This document shows positions 34,048 to 44,489 of a stretch of 64,000 bases of DNA, piece after piece; the first letter of the stretch is position 1, and the number at the start of each line of letters is the position of its first letter. This DNA comes from Riptortus pedestris. Its lineage: Eukaryota; Arthropoda; Insecta; Hemiptera; Alydidae. Both the position numbers and the translations under genes were made by a program. The notes beneath the pieces are model-generated. The model searched no databases and had not been told where the DNA came from. It was given only the letters and a program-made list of their open reading frames with translations. Location: assembly GCA_019009955.1 (NCBI GenBank), contig CM032233.1:14521001-14585000 (forward strand). The letters run 5' to 3'.

Positions 34048-35159
34048 TTGTATAATAAATAAATATTAATTTACCACCAGTTTGACTTGTTTTTATTACT
34101 ATTGGGCAGTTTTCGGTTCTACTAATAGTAACAGACATATTTTGAAGTTTGGGCTCTCTAGGACTGAAGAGTTGTATTCCTTTACAGGTATATGTACTTT
34201 CTAGGTATCTTCGGGAACTTTCTCCGCCCAATGCTCCCTTGTAATTTTGTCTTCTTTCTAGGAGTTATGTTCCAAGGTTTACTCTTGACGAGATCTCGGA
34301 CCATAGTGCTAACTATCCCGCCTGTATGACTTATGTATGACAAGGTATATTCCTGGTACTTTGGTATGGAGTCGATCCTTCATATCATATGTCCAATTCT
34401 TCTGTCTGTGCCAAATGATATATCTATTCCACGCAGCATATATACATATATCTGGATCAGCCACACAGAAACATGAAAACGAGAAATACCCGAAGACCTC
34501 GTTTGTAATATTGACGAGGGCAGTGGAAATCTATGAGTATATTACTCTTATTGTTTTATTCAGTATTGATATTATTAAATATCATTATAAATTTTTATTA
34601 CAAACTTATTTTAAATGTTTATACAGAAGAATCTTATATTATGTACTAAATCACACGCAACTAGTGCTAATACCAAGCACTTTGTGAGCTATTATGTATT
34701 CCTAAAATAATTTGCTGGAAAAATAAATTTACTTATTTACTTCCTTGTATATCTCATTATATCCACAGTAATAAGTAATGGGCGAAAAGTACTCAAAAAC
34801 TCAACAAGGAAAGTAATTCGTTTAGCCAAGAGTAGCTCTCAACAATGAGTGAGAAGACAAGTGGAAAATCATTTTTACTCAACCACTCCATTCCATGGAG
34901 CATTCTACCATGTTATTAACTTCACATTAGGCCTTACTTTACAAGAGTATGGATCTTTCACGACTTGAATGCGAAATTATCTATACACATTTTAAATTTT
35001 ATATCAAATTATGAACAAGCAGCCCAGATTAAGCCTGTCTTGGATATTTTCTACGAACTTTTTTTTCTAGTTTATTCTTATAATGGAGACATTTTGAGGC
35101 AAATATTTTCTAAACCATACTCAATACTTAACTAAAGCATAATATAAATATATATAGTT
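34048..35159. other. Intron stretch, nothing recognised
   Basis: Includes a 116-codon frame at 34337-34687 that shows no recognisable domain. No repeat ends identified. Confidence 0.35.
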
Positions 35160-35416
35160 TTGTCTCCAGTAGACGGACGGGTCCCCATAATATATCCTCC
35201 GGGGGTAGGTCAGTGGTTAGTTCTCTCAGTTTTAGCTAGCCTAACGACGGGGTCTAAGAGAGTCATAATCGTTAGTCATCTGGAGGCTGAAGAGGCATAT
35301 ACTCCAGCAAAGAACAAGCGCCGTGGTACTGACGCAATTGTTCATTTGAACCACGGCCTTTTGAAGTTTGTATTTAGAACACCCAGAAAATGTTATTTAT
35401 GACTCATATCTTCTTT
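35160..35416 (+). repeat. Left flank of the 31-bp satellite, partly repeated on its right
   Basis: GGGGGTAGGTCAGTGGTTAG resembles a tRNA-like box A. GAACAAGCGCCG near 35313, preceded by CATATACTCC, reappears to the right of the array (ATATACTCGC, AACAAGCGCCGC at about 36467-36506). A box-B-like GGGATCGAACC is found antisense at about 36557. The two flanks may be related SINE-like sequence. Confidence 0.4.
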
Positions 35417-36355
35417 TTAGTTTAGTAACTGACTAAACTAAATAGGACCAATTTAGTGACTGACAAACTTGACAGGATCACTTTAGTGACAGCCTAAACT
35501 AAATAAATCACTTTAGTGACTGACTAGACTAAATAGAATGAGTTTAGTGACTGACTAAACTGAATAGGATCACTTTAGTGACTGACTAAACTAAATAGAA
35601 TGAGATTAGTGACAGCCTAAACTAAATAGAATCACTTTAGTGACTGACTAGACTAAATAGAATGAGTTTAGTGACTGACTAAACTAAATAGAATGAGTTT
35701 AGTGACTGACTAAACTGAATAGGATCACTTTAGTGACTGACTAAACTGAATAGGATCACTTTAGTGATTGACTAAACTAAATAGAATGAGTTTAGTGACT
35801 GACTAAACTAAATAGAATGAGTTTAGTGACTGACTAAACTGAATAGGATCACTTTAGTGACTGACTAAACTGAATAGGATCACTTTAGTGACAGCGAAAA
35901 CTAAATAGAATCACTTTAGTGACTGACAAACTTAACAGGATCACTTTAGTGATTGACTAAACTAAATAGAATGAGTTTAGTGACAGCTTAAACTAAATAG
36001 AATGAGTTTAGTGACTGACTAAACTAAATAGAATGAGTTTAGTGACTGACTAAACTAAATAGAATGAGTTTTGGGGCTGACTAAACTGAATAGGATCACT
36101 TTAGTGACAGCGAAAACTAAATAGAATCACTTTAGTGACTGACAAACTTAACAGGATCACTTTAGTGACAGCCTAAACTAAATAAATCACTTTAGTGACT
36201 GATTAAACTAAATAAAATGAGTTTAGTGACTGACTAACCTGAATAGAATCACTTTAGTGACTGACTAAACTAAATAGAATAAGTTTAGTGACAACCTAAA
36301 CTAAATAGAATCACTTTAGTGACTGACTAGACTAAATAGAATGAGTTTAGTGAAG
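35417..36355. repeat. 31-bp satellite array with dyad units
   Basis: About 30 tandem units, mainly two alternating variants: GAATGAGTTTAGTGACTGAC..TAAACTAAATA and GGATCACTTTAGTGACTGAC..TAAACTGAATA. Each unit holds TTTAGT and ACTAAA separated by GACTG, so it can form a short hairpin. A few units are one to three bases shorter (GACAGCCTAAAC). The array ends in an A run at 36360. A short detached piece is at 38252-38352. Confidence 0.92.
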
Positions 36356-36656
36356 AATTTAAAAAAAAAAAAAAAGATTACTAATAATTTATAAGCGGCC
36401 TTTCGTTTGCATGAAATAACAACTTCAGATAATTTCAACTGTCAGGTCATCTCTGGGCTGTCAGAGGTATATACTCGCTAGACTCCCGCTAATAACAAGC
36501 GCCGCGACACTACGCGCTCTACTAGCGAACTCGTGAGCTAATGTTCTCCCTTGGCGGGGATCGAACCTGCACCTAGTTTTACCTTCAGCATACCCATTCC
36601 AGGTCCTTCTTGGTTAATGGGAGTTGTAAACCGAATTCATCGCTCTCAACGTGAAA

Positions 36657-36660
<4 letters not shown>
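36356..36660. other. Right flank of the 31-bp satellite
   Basis: ATTACTAATAATTTATAAGC and GGCCTTTCGTTTGCATGAAA also follow the detached satellite piece at about 38366, so this flank is part of the dispersed repeat unit. TGGCGGGGATCGAACCTGCA (about 36552) is box-B-like in antisense. Confidence 0.5.
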
Positions 36661-36713
<53 letters not shown>

Positions 36714-36849
36714 ATATATATACACACACACACATAGTTTTGATAGAACCTCATTTTCGTCATCTCCCGGGTAGGAACGATGAACATTTGAAGATTTTTT
36801 TTTTTTGAAAATCATGTTCTAACTACAAACTCAATAGCTGATTTCCGGA
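36661..36849 (-). mobile_element. HINE-like 5' terminal fragment with mixed AT/GT core
   Basis: (TA)n, (GT)n, then (TA)n and ACACACAC, followed by AGTTTTGATAGAACCTCATT, GTAGGAACGATGAACATTTG and CTCAATAGCTGATTTCCGG. The second half of the terminal hairpin is missing. Confidence 0.7.
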
Positions 36850-37382
36850 CATCATAACGGACATTTAGCTAACATCGGCATACTAACGTACCGAAGTCAT
36901 TTAATATAACCAGAGGACAGGTCATTTGTAAATACAGTTTTTTAAGCTGATGAAAAGCATTACCTGAATGCATTGACAGAAGAAGACATTTAAAATAGTC
37001 TAAATGCATGAAGGAGGGGCCTCCAAAACATAAATGTGTGGGACTTACTCTCAGCACTATAAAATAATATTTTGATTTGAATGTGTAAACAAATTACTGC
37101 TTACTTGTTTTAAATAATGAGTTTCATCAGGTAGTACTTTGCTAATTTTTTTGTTGTTTACAGTTGTTAGTTCTTTTAGAAGAGAGTAAACTTTGAAAGT
37201 TAACAAATGAAATATTAACTCCAGTTTATGAATGGATAACTAGAAAGGCATTGCTATGAATAACACTTCAATGGCTTTATACATGATAAATAACTCTATT
37301 TCTTACAATTTTTATCATTTTTATTTATTTTATATATAAGGTTTGATTTTATTTCAATTATGGATCTTGTTCTTTTGCGCAG
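36850..37382. other. Intron stretch upstream of an exon
   Basis: No repeat or frame recognised. The end CTTTTGCGCAG is the acceptor of the next exon. Confidence 0.45.
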
Positions 37383-37465
37383 GGAGCCCTGAAAATCTAG
37401 TGTTCGAATGGGTTACAACTGAGTGGTCAGCATGCTCCAAGACATGTGGTGGAAATGGATATCAG
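37383..37465 (+). CDS. ADAMTS-like protein, TSP1 repeat 1, first half
   Basis: 83 bp, acceptor TTGCGCAG, donor GTCAAT. It starts with two bases completing a glycine codon and ends on a codon boundary. It encodes GSPENLVFEWVTTEWSACSK, then TCGGNGYQ. WSAC..TCGG is the hallmark start of a thrombospondin type 1 repeat. CSKTCG fits the CxxS/TCG site that is O-fucosylated in this family. The repeat's remaining cysteines are in the next exon. Secreted matrix protein by family. Confidence 0.93.
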
Positions 37466-37643
37466 GTCAATATACTCATATTTATTAATGCAACTCTATT
37501 TAGTTTAACATAAAAACAGTACTATTCCGTACTCCCCTACCTTCAAAGGAGATTTCACTTTGGGCTAATGAAATATATTGTTTCGAGCCTTGATGTTATT
37601 TCACGGTTAAAACTGTCTCCCTGAATAAGCAATAGGTCAAATT

Positions 37644-38137
37644 AAAAGGTCAATCACGCTGGACATGCGTAAACTGAGCAGATTTCCCACGAACAGGGAT
37701 GACACACTATTGATAACATTTCTGAAGGCTAAAAGCATTTACAACCGCTGAATAACTCGGTGAATATTTGAGCTGAGAAAAAATCTATAAAACAACAATT
37801 GTAGAACTTTAATATTTTACCTAGATTGGTTCTATAATATTTTTTCTATAAGACTCACAATAACGGAGATATTTTGAATCTGAAACCACCCCTATTCGTA
37901 ATCCGATTTCATCCATTGACGAATAACTTAAGAACTTAAACGTTTAATTGAACAGTTTTTCATCCGACATATAATATAAGAGATGTTGCGAATTTTCGAA
38001 ATTCCCAGTCCCGCTTGTCTGCCTTCGGCCATTAATGATCTTGATCTTTAGTATTACATGAAACGTTTCAATATCGAGTTAGATGGCGATCAAGCGAAAA
38101 TTGACACCACTACAGCTTTAACAGGCATATATATATT
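37644..38137 (-). mobile_element. Diverged HINE-like copy with two core segments
   Basis: Left end AAGGTCAATCACGCTGG, inverted motif GAGCAGATTTCCC, the subfamily block seen at 20740 and 45380, a core (ATAACGGAGATATTTTGAAT), then a second core piece (CATCCGACATATAATATAAG, GATCTTGATCTTTAGTATTA) to ACAGGCATATATATA. No terminal hairpin; a Penelope-type end follows immediately. Confidence 0.65.
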
Positions 38138-38262
38138 CTTCATAGTTTCATGGCAAGGGTCATCATTAAAAAACATTTTTTCCATGCAATCTTCGTTCAT
38201 ACTGCCCTACATGTTTCGTGGCCTAAATACCACCCCTTCATGCAGCTCTGAAGTGCCCTAAC
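38138..38262 (-). mobile_element. Penelope-like terminal fragment
   Basis: TTCTTCATAGTTTCATGGCA, then AAAAACATTTTTTCC and at 38204-38247 (antisense) CATGAAGG, GGTGGT..GCCAC, GAAAC, ATGTA, GGGC. The CTG of the first box is replaced by ATG. It abuts a piece of the 31-bp satellite. Confidence 0.55.
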
Positions 38263-38352
38263 TAAATAGGAGCACTTTAGTGACAGCCTAAACTAAATAG
38301 AATCCCTTCAGTGACTGACTTAACTAAATAGAATGAGTTTAGTGAAGAATTA
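38252..38352. repeat. Detached piece of the 31-bp satellite
   Basis: Three units (CTAACTAAATAGGAGCACTT, CAGCCTAAACTAAATAGAAT, ATAGAATGAGTTTAGTGAAG) followed by the same A/T-rich flank as at 36356, including ACTAATAACTTATAAATGGC. A dispersed unit rather than a random fragment. Confidence 0.75.
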
Positions 38353-38456
38353 AAAAATATATATATTACTAATAACTTATAAATGGCCTTTCCTGTGTAT
38401 GAAATAATGACAGGTAATTTCATTTGTTTACTAATATACAATAATGTTTGCTGCAG

Positions 38457-38643
38457 CGAAGAGAAGTTCAATGCACAGTTAATCTGCACAACAAATCCGA
38501 AGAAGTGGACAGCAACGTCTGCTTAGATGCCGGAATACCAATGCCTACAGAAATAAGAAATTGTGGTTTCCCCACCTGCCCCTACTGGGTTCCAAGCCCC
38601 TGGCAGCCATGCCAGGAGTCCAGATGTTTTACATACAATACAG
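38457..38643 (+). CDS. ADAMTS-like protein, TSP1 repeat 1 end and repeat 2 start
   Basis: 187 bp, acceptor TTTGCTGCAG, donor GTAATG, phase 0 at the start and phase 1 at the end. It encodes RREVQCTVNLHNKSEEVDSN, VCLDAGIPMPTEIRNCGFPT and CPYWVPSPWQPCQESRCFTY + NT. The first 42 residues complete repeat 1 with its last four cysteines. YW..SPWQPC..SRC opens repeat 2. HNKS is a potential N-glycosylation site. The joined order of cysteines (six per repeat) matches the family. Confidence 0.95.
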
Positions 38644-39355
38644 GTAATGATTTATTCTTAGGTACAATAAAACTTGAACAAATAAAATAATTTATTATAT
38701 TTGGTATAAAGGCTAGAAACACACAACTTGACATTTAAAGCTTTTTGAATACTGTTTTTAAAGTCATTCAAAGTAAAAATTGATTTAAGTTTATCACAGG
38801 ATCCAAAAGAGATATTCTTAAATTCAGTGTCATCGAGAAATCCTTTGATCTTTTTCTCTCAGTCCTTTATACTGCTTCTTATAAATGCTTTAACAATCGT
38901 TATCTACCGGAGAATGTTTTTATCCTTTATACGTTATGAAAGAATATTGATCATGATTTTAACGGCGCAATTTCTGCTGACACTGTTTTTCGTTTTTATT
39001 TATTTATCTTTACATGAATTATATAGCTAACAGAGGATTTGAGATAAATATTTAGGTGTTTGTGGGATAAATAAATATTTTACGTCAATGAACATTTAGG
39101 CATATTAATTTTATAAACAGGCTGTTTGTTAGAATTCGATTTTTTTTTTTTTTGTGTAGATATTCCAGAGTATGTTAAAACATATTTTTATTACTGCAAC
39201 TAATCCTTACTGAGACCTATTAAAGTATTTCAGGCAAATGAAGGATCTTAAGCTCTCAAACCAGTTATCTTTATTAACTTATTTCCAATAAGTCAATTGA
39301 GATTAGATATTGTTTGACAAACTACCATGTGTAGACTTGTGGCTGTGAAATTACT
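38644..39355. other. Intron stretch, nothing recognised
   Basis: AT-rich; a 67-codon hydrophobic frame at 38827-39030 has no recognisable family. Confidence 0.4.
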
Positions 39356-39990
39356 TTAGCAGTCTCCTGGGCCAGCGCATAAGAGATAGTTTCAGCGAAG
39401 GATGATTTCTGCATAGCACACACCTCAAATTTAACATCTGGATCTCGTATACCTTTCCCAAATGCTTCAATCTTAAACTAGGGGCTCGAGTTAGCCATGT
39501 GAGATAAAGCGTTGACCTTAATTCACATGGCGAGTTCGATTCTCGCCTGGGCAATAAGAATTCATTTAGTGACGGAATTCATTAAATAAAATCCTTAGTC
39601 CCACCCTGGCTAGGAAAGGGTGGTAACCTGTAGATAACCCGCCCTAATTAGCCTTAGTTGCAAAAACTGGACGTTAATAAATAATTTAAATTTTCAATCT
39701 TGAACTGATCCAGGAAGGGATGTTTTCACCTGGGTAAGTCAGCTGGACCAGACGTTCGATTTCCATGGCAAAATCTTTGAGCGTCTCATTCGGTTTTTGC
39801 ACTCTGCCCCGTAACTCCATCCTGTACAGTTCTCGCTTACGTGTCACCACCGTACTTGCGCTGTAATGCCATCATAATGTCCTCATTATTATTCCTGCAA
39901 GCTGACAGTAAACTCGCCAGGATTTCTGCAGCTGTTCCCTTCAGTGCCAAAATCAGTTCTCTCGCTTTTTCTTCATCCATATGGTATCAC
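39356..39990 (-). pseudogene. Ty3/gypsy-type gag relic, split by a SINE
   Basis: Minus-strand pieces read MDEEKARELILALKGTAAEI, NEDIMMALQRKYGGDT, RKRELYRMELRGRVQKPNET, LKDFAMEIERLVQLTYPG and, beyond the SINE, FKIEAFGKGIRDPDVKFEVC followed by SFAETISYALAQETAKV. The order matches the capsid region of Ty3/gypsy elements (LRG.A...L, then L..RF, then F..GI.D...). At least two frameshifts occur. An old retroelement fragment, unrelated in position to the pol piece at 61258. Confidence 0.7.
39480..39692 (+). mobile_element. tRNA-derived SINE inside gag
   Basis: Same family as 25817. Head GGGGCTCGAGTTAGCC, a box-B-like GAGTTCGATTCTCGC at about 39531, body TCCCACCCTGGCTAGGAAAG and GGTGGTAACCTGTAGATAAC, then an A/T-rich tail. 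TTCAATCTT(A/G)AACT flanks both sides (39466-39479 and 39693-39706), 13 of 14 bases identical: a target-site duplication. Confidence 0.9.
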
Positions 39991-40178
39991 TTGGTAAGGC
40001 TGATTGTAATAACGAGTGTTTTATTCTCCTGTGGAGGTTTAATGTTATGTTGTCTGAGAGGAATAATTTAAAGCTTTGCTAATGCCCAGGAGAGTGGAAC
40101 GTCTGCTATTGGAAATAAGTTAATAAAGATAGCTGGTTTAAGATCTTTTCATTGTCAAATTTTGTAAAAAATTATCAG

Positions 40179-41044
40179 AAATCCGTCACACACTGGCTGC
40201 GTAAACTAAGCAGATTTCCCTCGTGAAGCTTAAAAATAAATAAATCTACATACTGATAACTCAACATCACCGTGAATATTAAGTCAATATAAACGGTAAT
40301 AAGAAATCTTTCAGTCAATTTTAACCAACTCCCGACGGGAAGCGTCGTAAATGTAAACAAACACGTATGCCAATCTCTACCGGAAAGAAAAACAATTACT
40401 GAAATATATCAGAATATAACACTTTAATTTTATTGAAAGCAATATACTATATCTAGTACTGAAATTTATAATGAATCAGAATAGTTTGTATACAAATTAA
40501 ACAAGTTTTAGTAGACCAAGAATTTAAGACGGGGGGGGGGGGGTGTCACAAGAACATATTTGCATGTCTCTGAAAACCAATATTTGGTATTTAAGCTTCG
40601 AATAATATGGTTTATTATATAACAGAGTATTTGTTATGTAACACGATCCAAATATCTCGGTTAATATTTAAGATAGAGAATGAATGTATATAAGAATATT
40701 TATAGATAATTTAATTTTCAATAATATTCATTCTATACACTTTTTCGATCCGACTTAGAGTAATGGAGATATTTCGAATTTTCAAATGTCTTCCACTCTA
40801 AACCCCCCCCCCTTCCCTCGGTCCAATTTCAGCTGTTAACAAACTTGATCTTTCTTTTTGCATAAAACGACTAAATATCGAGTTTGGTAACGCTCAAACA
40901 AAAATTGCGACCGCTAGAGTGGTCACAAATATAAATATATATACAGTTTTTAACGGACCTCATTTTCGTCATCTACTGGGATTTCGAAAATTGCATCTTG
41001 AGTACGACCTCAATAGCTGATTTCCCTTAAGGAAAATCTGCTAA
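40179..41044 (-). mobile_element. HINE-like element, long subtype
   Basis: Left end AAATCCGTCACACACTGGCT, inverted motif AAGCAGATTTCCC, long-subtype block with a G run at 40531-40544, core with a C run, a short decayed tract (ATATAAATATATATAC), TTTTTAACGGACCTCATTTT and hairpin TTTCCCTTAAGGAAAATC + TGCTAA. Confidence 0.87.
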
Positions 41045-41201
41045 AAGTGGTCCATTTTACACCGGTTACCCCAATTGTTCTTGTACTTACTTCTTATGTT
41101 ACTAGCTAATGTTGAAATTATTTTGTTTTGTTTTCTTTATTCTTTTGTAATATTTGACTTTTGTAATGGGCACATCACCTTTGTTGTGGCGCCAATATAT
41201 A

Positions 41202-41351
41202 AATATCACTCGCAGTCATCGGATCAGAATTTATAGAAATAGTATTTTCCTTAATTCACTTTATTAAAACTCTATATGCTACATATGAGTTTTAATAAAG
41301 TGAATTAAGGAGAATCGTATTGCTATAAATTCTGACCCGGTGAGTGATATT
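41202..41351. mobile_element. Fold-back element of 150 bp
   Basis: The inner arms TCCTTAATTCACTTTATTAA (41252 on, continuing AACTC) and their exact inverse ending GTGAATTAAGGA surround a 14-bp loop. The outer arms (AATATCACTC..CAGAATTTATAG and CTATAAATTCTG..GAGTGATATT) pair with several mismatches. The whole unit is a long imperfect palindrome just upstream of an exon. No coding frame. Confidence 0.65.
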
Positions 41352-41437
41352 AGATTAGTGCTGTTGGGTCATTGGTGAATCGTAAATAAATAATATAGTT
41401 ACATTCCTTGGCTAAAATAATTATCGGTAATTTGCAG

Positions 41438-41586
41438 CTATGCAAAGAAGAGTGGTTGAATGCCAAGTAGACAACAAGACGGTGGTTGATCAGGAGCTGT
41501 GTCACGAAGAGAGTAAGCCAGCTGCAAGGCAGGAATGCTTCAACGACAGGTGCAAAGGGACATGGAGAGTTGGCGATTGGTCTGAG
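41438..41586 (+). CDS. ADAMTS-like protein, TSP1 repeat 2 end and repeat 3 start
   Basis: 149 bp, acceptor AATTTGCAG, donor GTAATC. It begins with two bases that complete an alanine codon. It encodes AMQRRVVECQVDNKTVVDQE, LCHEESKPAARQECFNDRCK and GTWRVGDWSE. The last four cysteines of repeat 2 are here (EC, LC, EC, RC). W..GDWSE starts repeat 3 and continues as CTAQC in the next exon. DNKT is a possible N-glycosylation site. The intron after this exon is 15.6 kb. Confidence 0.95.
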
Positions 41587-41701
41587 GTAATCACATTTAC
41601 TCACTTCATAAATATAAATAACAGAAATGCGAATGCATAAGCCTGAATTAATATCGAGCCGTTGAAAAATTTTAAAACTCAGAGAGGACTTATTATAACT
41701 A

Positions 41702-41750
41702 TCGGCAGATTTCCTTTGAGGGGAATCGGCTATTGAAATCGTCTTAATGA
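41702..41750 (+). mobile_element. HINE-like 5' terminal scrap
   Basis: GGCAGATTTCCTTTGAGGGG hairpin, CGGCTATTGAAATCGTC and ATGACACGA: a sense 5' end of about 50 bp, cut off by the SINE that follows. Confidence 0.65.
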
Positions 41751-41751
41751 C

Positions 41752-41962
41752 ACGAAGTGAGCTCGCATTGGCAAAGTGACTTGGTAAACCTAGAGTCGTG
41801 AGTTCAATTCTCACAAGGGCTATAGGAATTTATTTAGTGGCGAACTCATTAAATAAAATCAGTAGGCGAGACAGCCTAGAAAAGGGTGGTAACCTATAGA
41901 TAGCCTGTCACAATTAGCCATAGTAGCACAAAGTGGACGATAATAAAGAACTTTTCTTTTTT
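41752..41962 (+). mobile_element. tRNA-derived SINE
   Basis: Same family as 25817: GTGAGTTCAATTCTCAC (decayed box B), TTTAGTGGCGAACTCATTAA, AGCCTAGAAAAGGGTGGTAA, CCTATAGATAGCC and an A-rich tail. The head is diverged. Confidence 0.75.
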
Positions 41963-42013
41963 TTTCATCATCAACATTTCTATCATCAAAATAAGGAAGA
42001 TTGATTGAAGATA

Positions 42014-42441
42014 AAGTCCGTCACGCAGGGGCTGCGTAAACTAAGCAGATTTCCCACGTGAAGTTTTAAAATAGAGAAATTTCACGAGAGCCGAGCCATT
42101 CAAGGAAACGGCCGAACTAGCTTTTGGCGGGAAAGTAACTCTTCCGTTAGGCGCCCAGATTTAATAAAAATGCAAATATCTCGGTTAATATTCAAGATAG
42201 AGAAAAAATGTACATAACAATATTTATAGTAAATTTAATTTGCAATTAGATTGTTTCTGTAAAACTTTTCGATCCGACGTATGGTAACGGAGATATTTCG
42301 AAAATCCTCCCCTCTAAACCCCTCCTCCCACTGGTCCGATTTCAGCAGTTATCGAACTTGATCTTTCTTTTTACATAAAACGACTAAATATCGAGTTTGG
42401 TAGCGATTAAACAAAAATTGCGACCGCTAGAGCGGTAACAG

Positions 42442-42496
<55 letters not shown>

Positions 42497-42621
42497 GTTT
42501 TGAACGGACCTCTTTTGCGTCACCTACTAGGTAGGATCGATGGACATTTGAAGAAACATTTCGATAATTCCGTCATGAGTACAACCTCAATAGCTGATTT
42601 CCCGTAAGGGAAATCTGCTAA
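42014..42621 (-). mobile_element. HINE-like element, short subtype, full length
   Basis: AAGTCCGTCACGCAGG, intact stem-loop and inverted motif, a shortened subtype block (AAGGAAACGGCCGAACTAGC), core, (AT)n at 42447-42487 then ACACACAG, TTTTGAACGGACCTC and hairpin TTTCCCGTAAGGGAAATC + TGCTAA. Confidence 0.9.
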
Positions 42622-42985
42622 AAAAAAATTATTAAAGAATTAAGTGTGGCTACTCGCCGATGGTGAGTTGCTGACTACTCAGCTAAATCATCAATCACAT
42701 GACATTAAAAATAAATAAATGTTAATGACATAAAAGTTGGGGTTAAAATACAGGTTTGCATCAAAAATTAAGCCAAAAAATATTTCTTATTATATAAAAT
42801 AAAAATATAAAGAAAAATGAAAACTAAAAAGATATATAAAATAAATTTAAAAAAAACAATGTCTACAAATAAAAATATATATTTTAAAAAAATCAAAAAG
42901 AATTTAAAAATATATATGAATATGATGGTTGATTATTCCTAACGAATCCAAGATAATGGATTCAGCTAGAGGCAGCCAGCCTTTT
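42622..42985. other. Intron stretch, nothing recognised
   Basis: A-rich sequence with several AAAT runs; no frame or repeat end recognised. Confidence 0.4.
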
Positions 42986-43266
42986 AAGGCAGTCACCCAG
43001 GGGCTGCGTTAACTAAGCAGATTTCCCACTTGCGTCACGCATTTGCATTTACCTCAAAACGTAAAAGTTCAATGAAAAAAATATAGAATATTACATCTGC
43101 AATAAGATTGATTCTATACATTATTTCGAAACCCCCCCCCCTCCCACTAGTCCGATTTTATCCGTTAACGAACTTGATCTTCACTCTTCATTTTTACATA
43201 AAACGTTTAAATATCGAGTTTGGTATCGATCAAACAAAAATTGCGACCGCTAGAGCGATAACAGAC

Positions 43267-43333
<67 letters not shown>

Positions 43334-43397
43334 ATTTTGAACGGGCCTCATTTTCGTACAGCCTCATAGCTGATTTGCCCTAAGGGAAATCTGCTAA
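42986..43397 (-). mobile_element. HINE-like element, internally deleted, 412 bp
   Basis: Left end AAGGCAGTCACCCAGGGGCT, inverted motif, subtype block as in 4167 (GCGTCACGCATTTGCATTTA), a deletion into the core at TATAGAATATTACATCTGCA, (TA)n at 43273-43330, TTTTGAACGGGCCTCATTTT and AAGGGAAATCTGCTAA. Confidence 0.85.
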
Positions 43398-43478
43398 AAT
43401 TTAATAATAGACATTTGACCTGAGAATAATGCTGTAAAACAAGACTATCAGCAGGTATGACCAGCTCTAACGAAAGAT

Positions 43479-43479
43479 T

Positions 43480-43513
<34 letters not shown>

Positions 43514-43720
43514 CTATAAAACGCTGTCTAGAAAGTTCAAAAAGGTAGAAATACCGGCTTGAGATAAGTCCAAGTAAGTAGGAGGGGTGAGATAAAACAT
43601 CGATTTTACCCCTCTGAGCTTTTTTATGGCCTCTTAGGACTGGGAAAGAACTCGCTTGTGTGCTATTCCTGATAACGCAGGCTGTGAGCAAGACCCCCAC
43701 GTGATTCCCTCGAGCTAAAA
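43479..43720 (-). mobile_element. Poly(A)-tailed retroposon, family unknown
   Basis: A 30-base T run at the left (43481-43513) reads as a poly(A) tail on the minus strand. Upstream on that strand lies about 200 bp of relatively GC-rich sequence (TCACGTGGGGGTCTTGCTCA to ACTTTCTAGACAGCG). Probably a retroposed LINE tail, SINE or processed transcript; not recognised. It ends just before a HINE. Confidence 0.45.
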
Positions 43721-43963
43721 AAAAAAAAAAGTCCGTCACGCAGGGGCTGCGTAAACTAAGCAGATTTTCCAAGCGAAGGTTTACAATAGAAAAATATACA
43801 TACTGGTAACACCACCGCAAATATTAAGTGAATAAATACAAAGGGTAATGAAAAATCGTTCAGTTACAAGTTAATAACTCTACAACGGAAAGCGCCTGAA
43901 TTGTAAACAAACAAGCTAGCCAACCTGAATTCTAGACAGGAAAGGAAAACCAAAATGAAATAT

Positions 43964-44245
43964 CTCAGGTAAGAAAAAACGCCTCGTTCCTTCACTATTC
44001 TTTATTCGTTGTGACAGAGCGCTTTCAGAGCATACGCTCCATCATCAGTGCCCTGCTCTTCACAATGATGCGACAGGAACCAAGGATTCCCTGTGACTGT
44101 CGCATCATTGTGAAGAGCAGGGCACTGATGATGGAGCGTATGCTCTGAAAGCGCTCTGTCGCAACGAATAAAGAATAGTGAAGGAACGAGGCGTTTTTTC
44201 TTACCTGAGATAATAATTCCTTCACCATCCAGCACCTCAAAAATG
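43964..44245. mobile_element. Palindromic insert, 116-bp arms, Penelope-type ends
   Basis: Arms at 43961-44076 and 44097-44212 are inverted copies of each other with essentially one mismatch, around a 20-bp loop. AAAATGAAATAT flanks the insert (43952-43963 and 44246-44257), so it inserted as a unit. Each arm contains, outward, CTGATGA (44125-44131 in the + strand copy), one extra T, hairpin GGAGC/GCTCT, GAAA (44147-44150) and a short stem: a hammerhead-like order. Inverted terminal repeats are common in Penelope-like elements. No protein. Confidence 0.65.
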
Positions 44246-44489
44246 AAAATGAAATATATCTGAATACAACACATTAATTTTATTGAAAACTATTTTCTAT
44301 AGCTAATACTGTAATTTGTAATGAATCAGAATAATTTTAATCTCAATTTCTTAAATTTTAGTAATCCAAGAACAAAAGAAGGTGTGGGGGGGGGATCAAT
44401 AGAACGTATTTGCATATATCTCACAAAGTAAAAGTTCAATGAAAACAATATTCTGTATTTAACCTTGTAATGATGTGGTTCATGATATC

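Noticed and set aside
34337..34687. 116-codon + strand frame
   Set aside because: Hydrophobic stretches without a family pattern; AT-rich intron sequence can give this by chance.
35417..36355. CRISPR array
   Set aside because: Repeats are contiguous with no unique spacers, in a eukaryotic intron; a satellite.
41350..41814. 154-codon minus-strand frame
   Set aside because: It lies antisense over the TSP1 exon and adjacent SINE; the + strand exon explains the conserved coding pattern.
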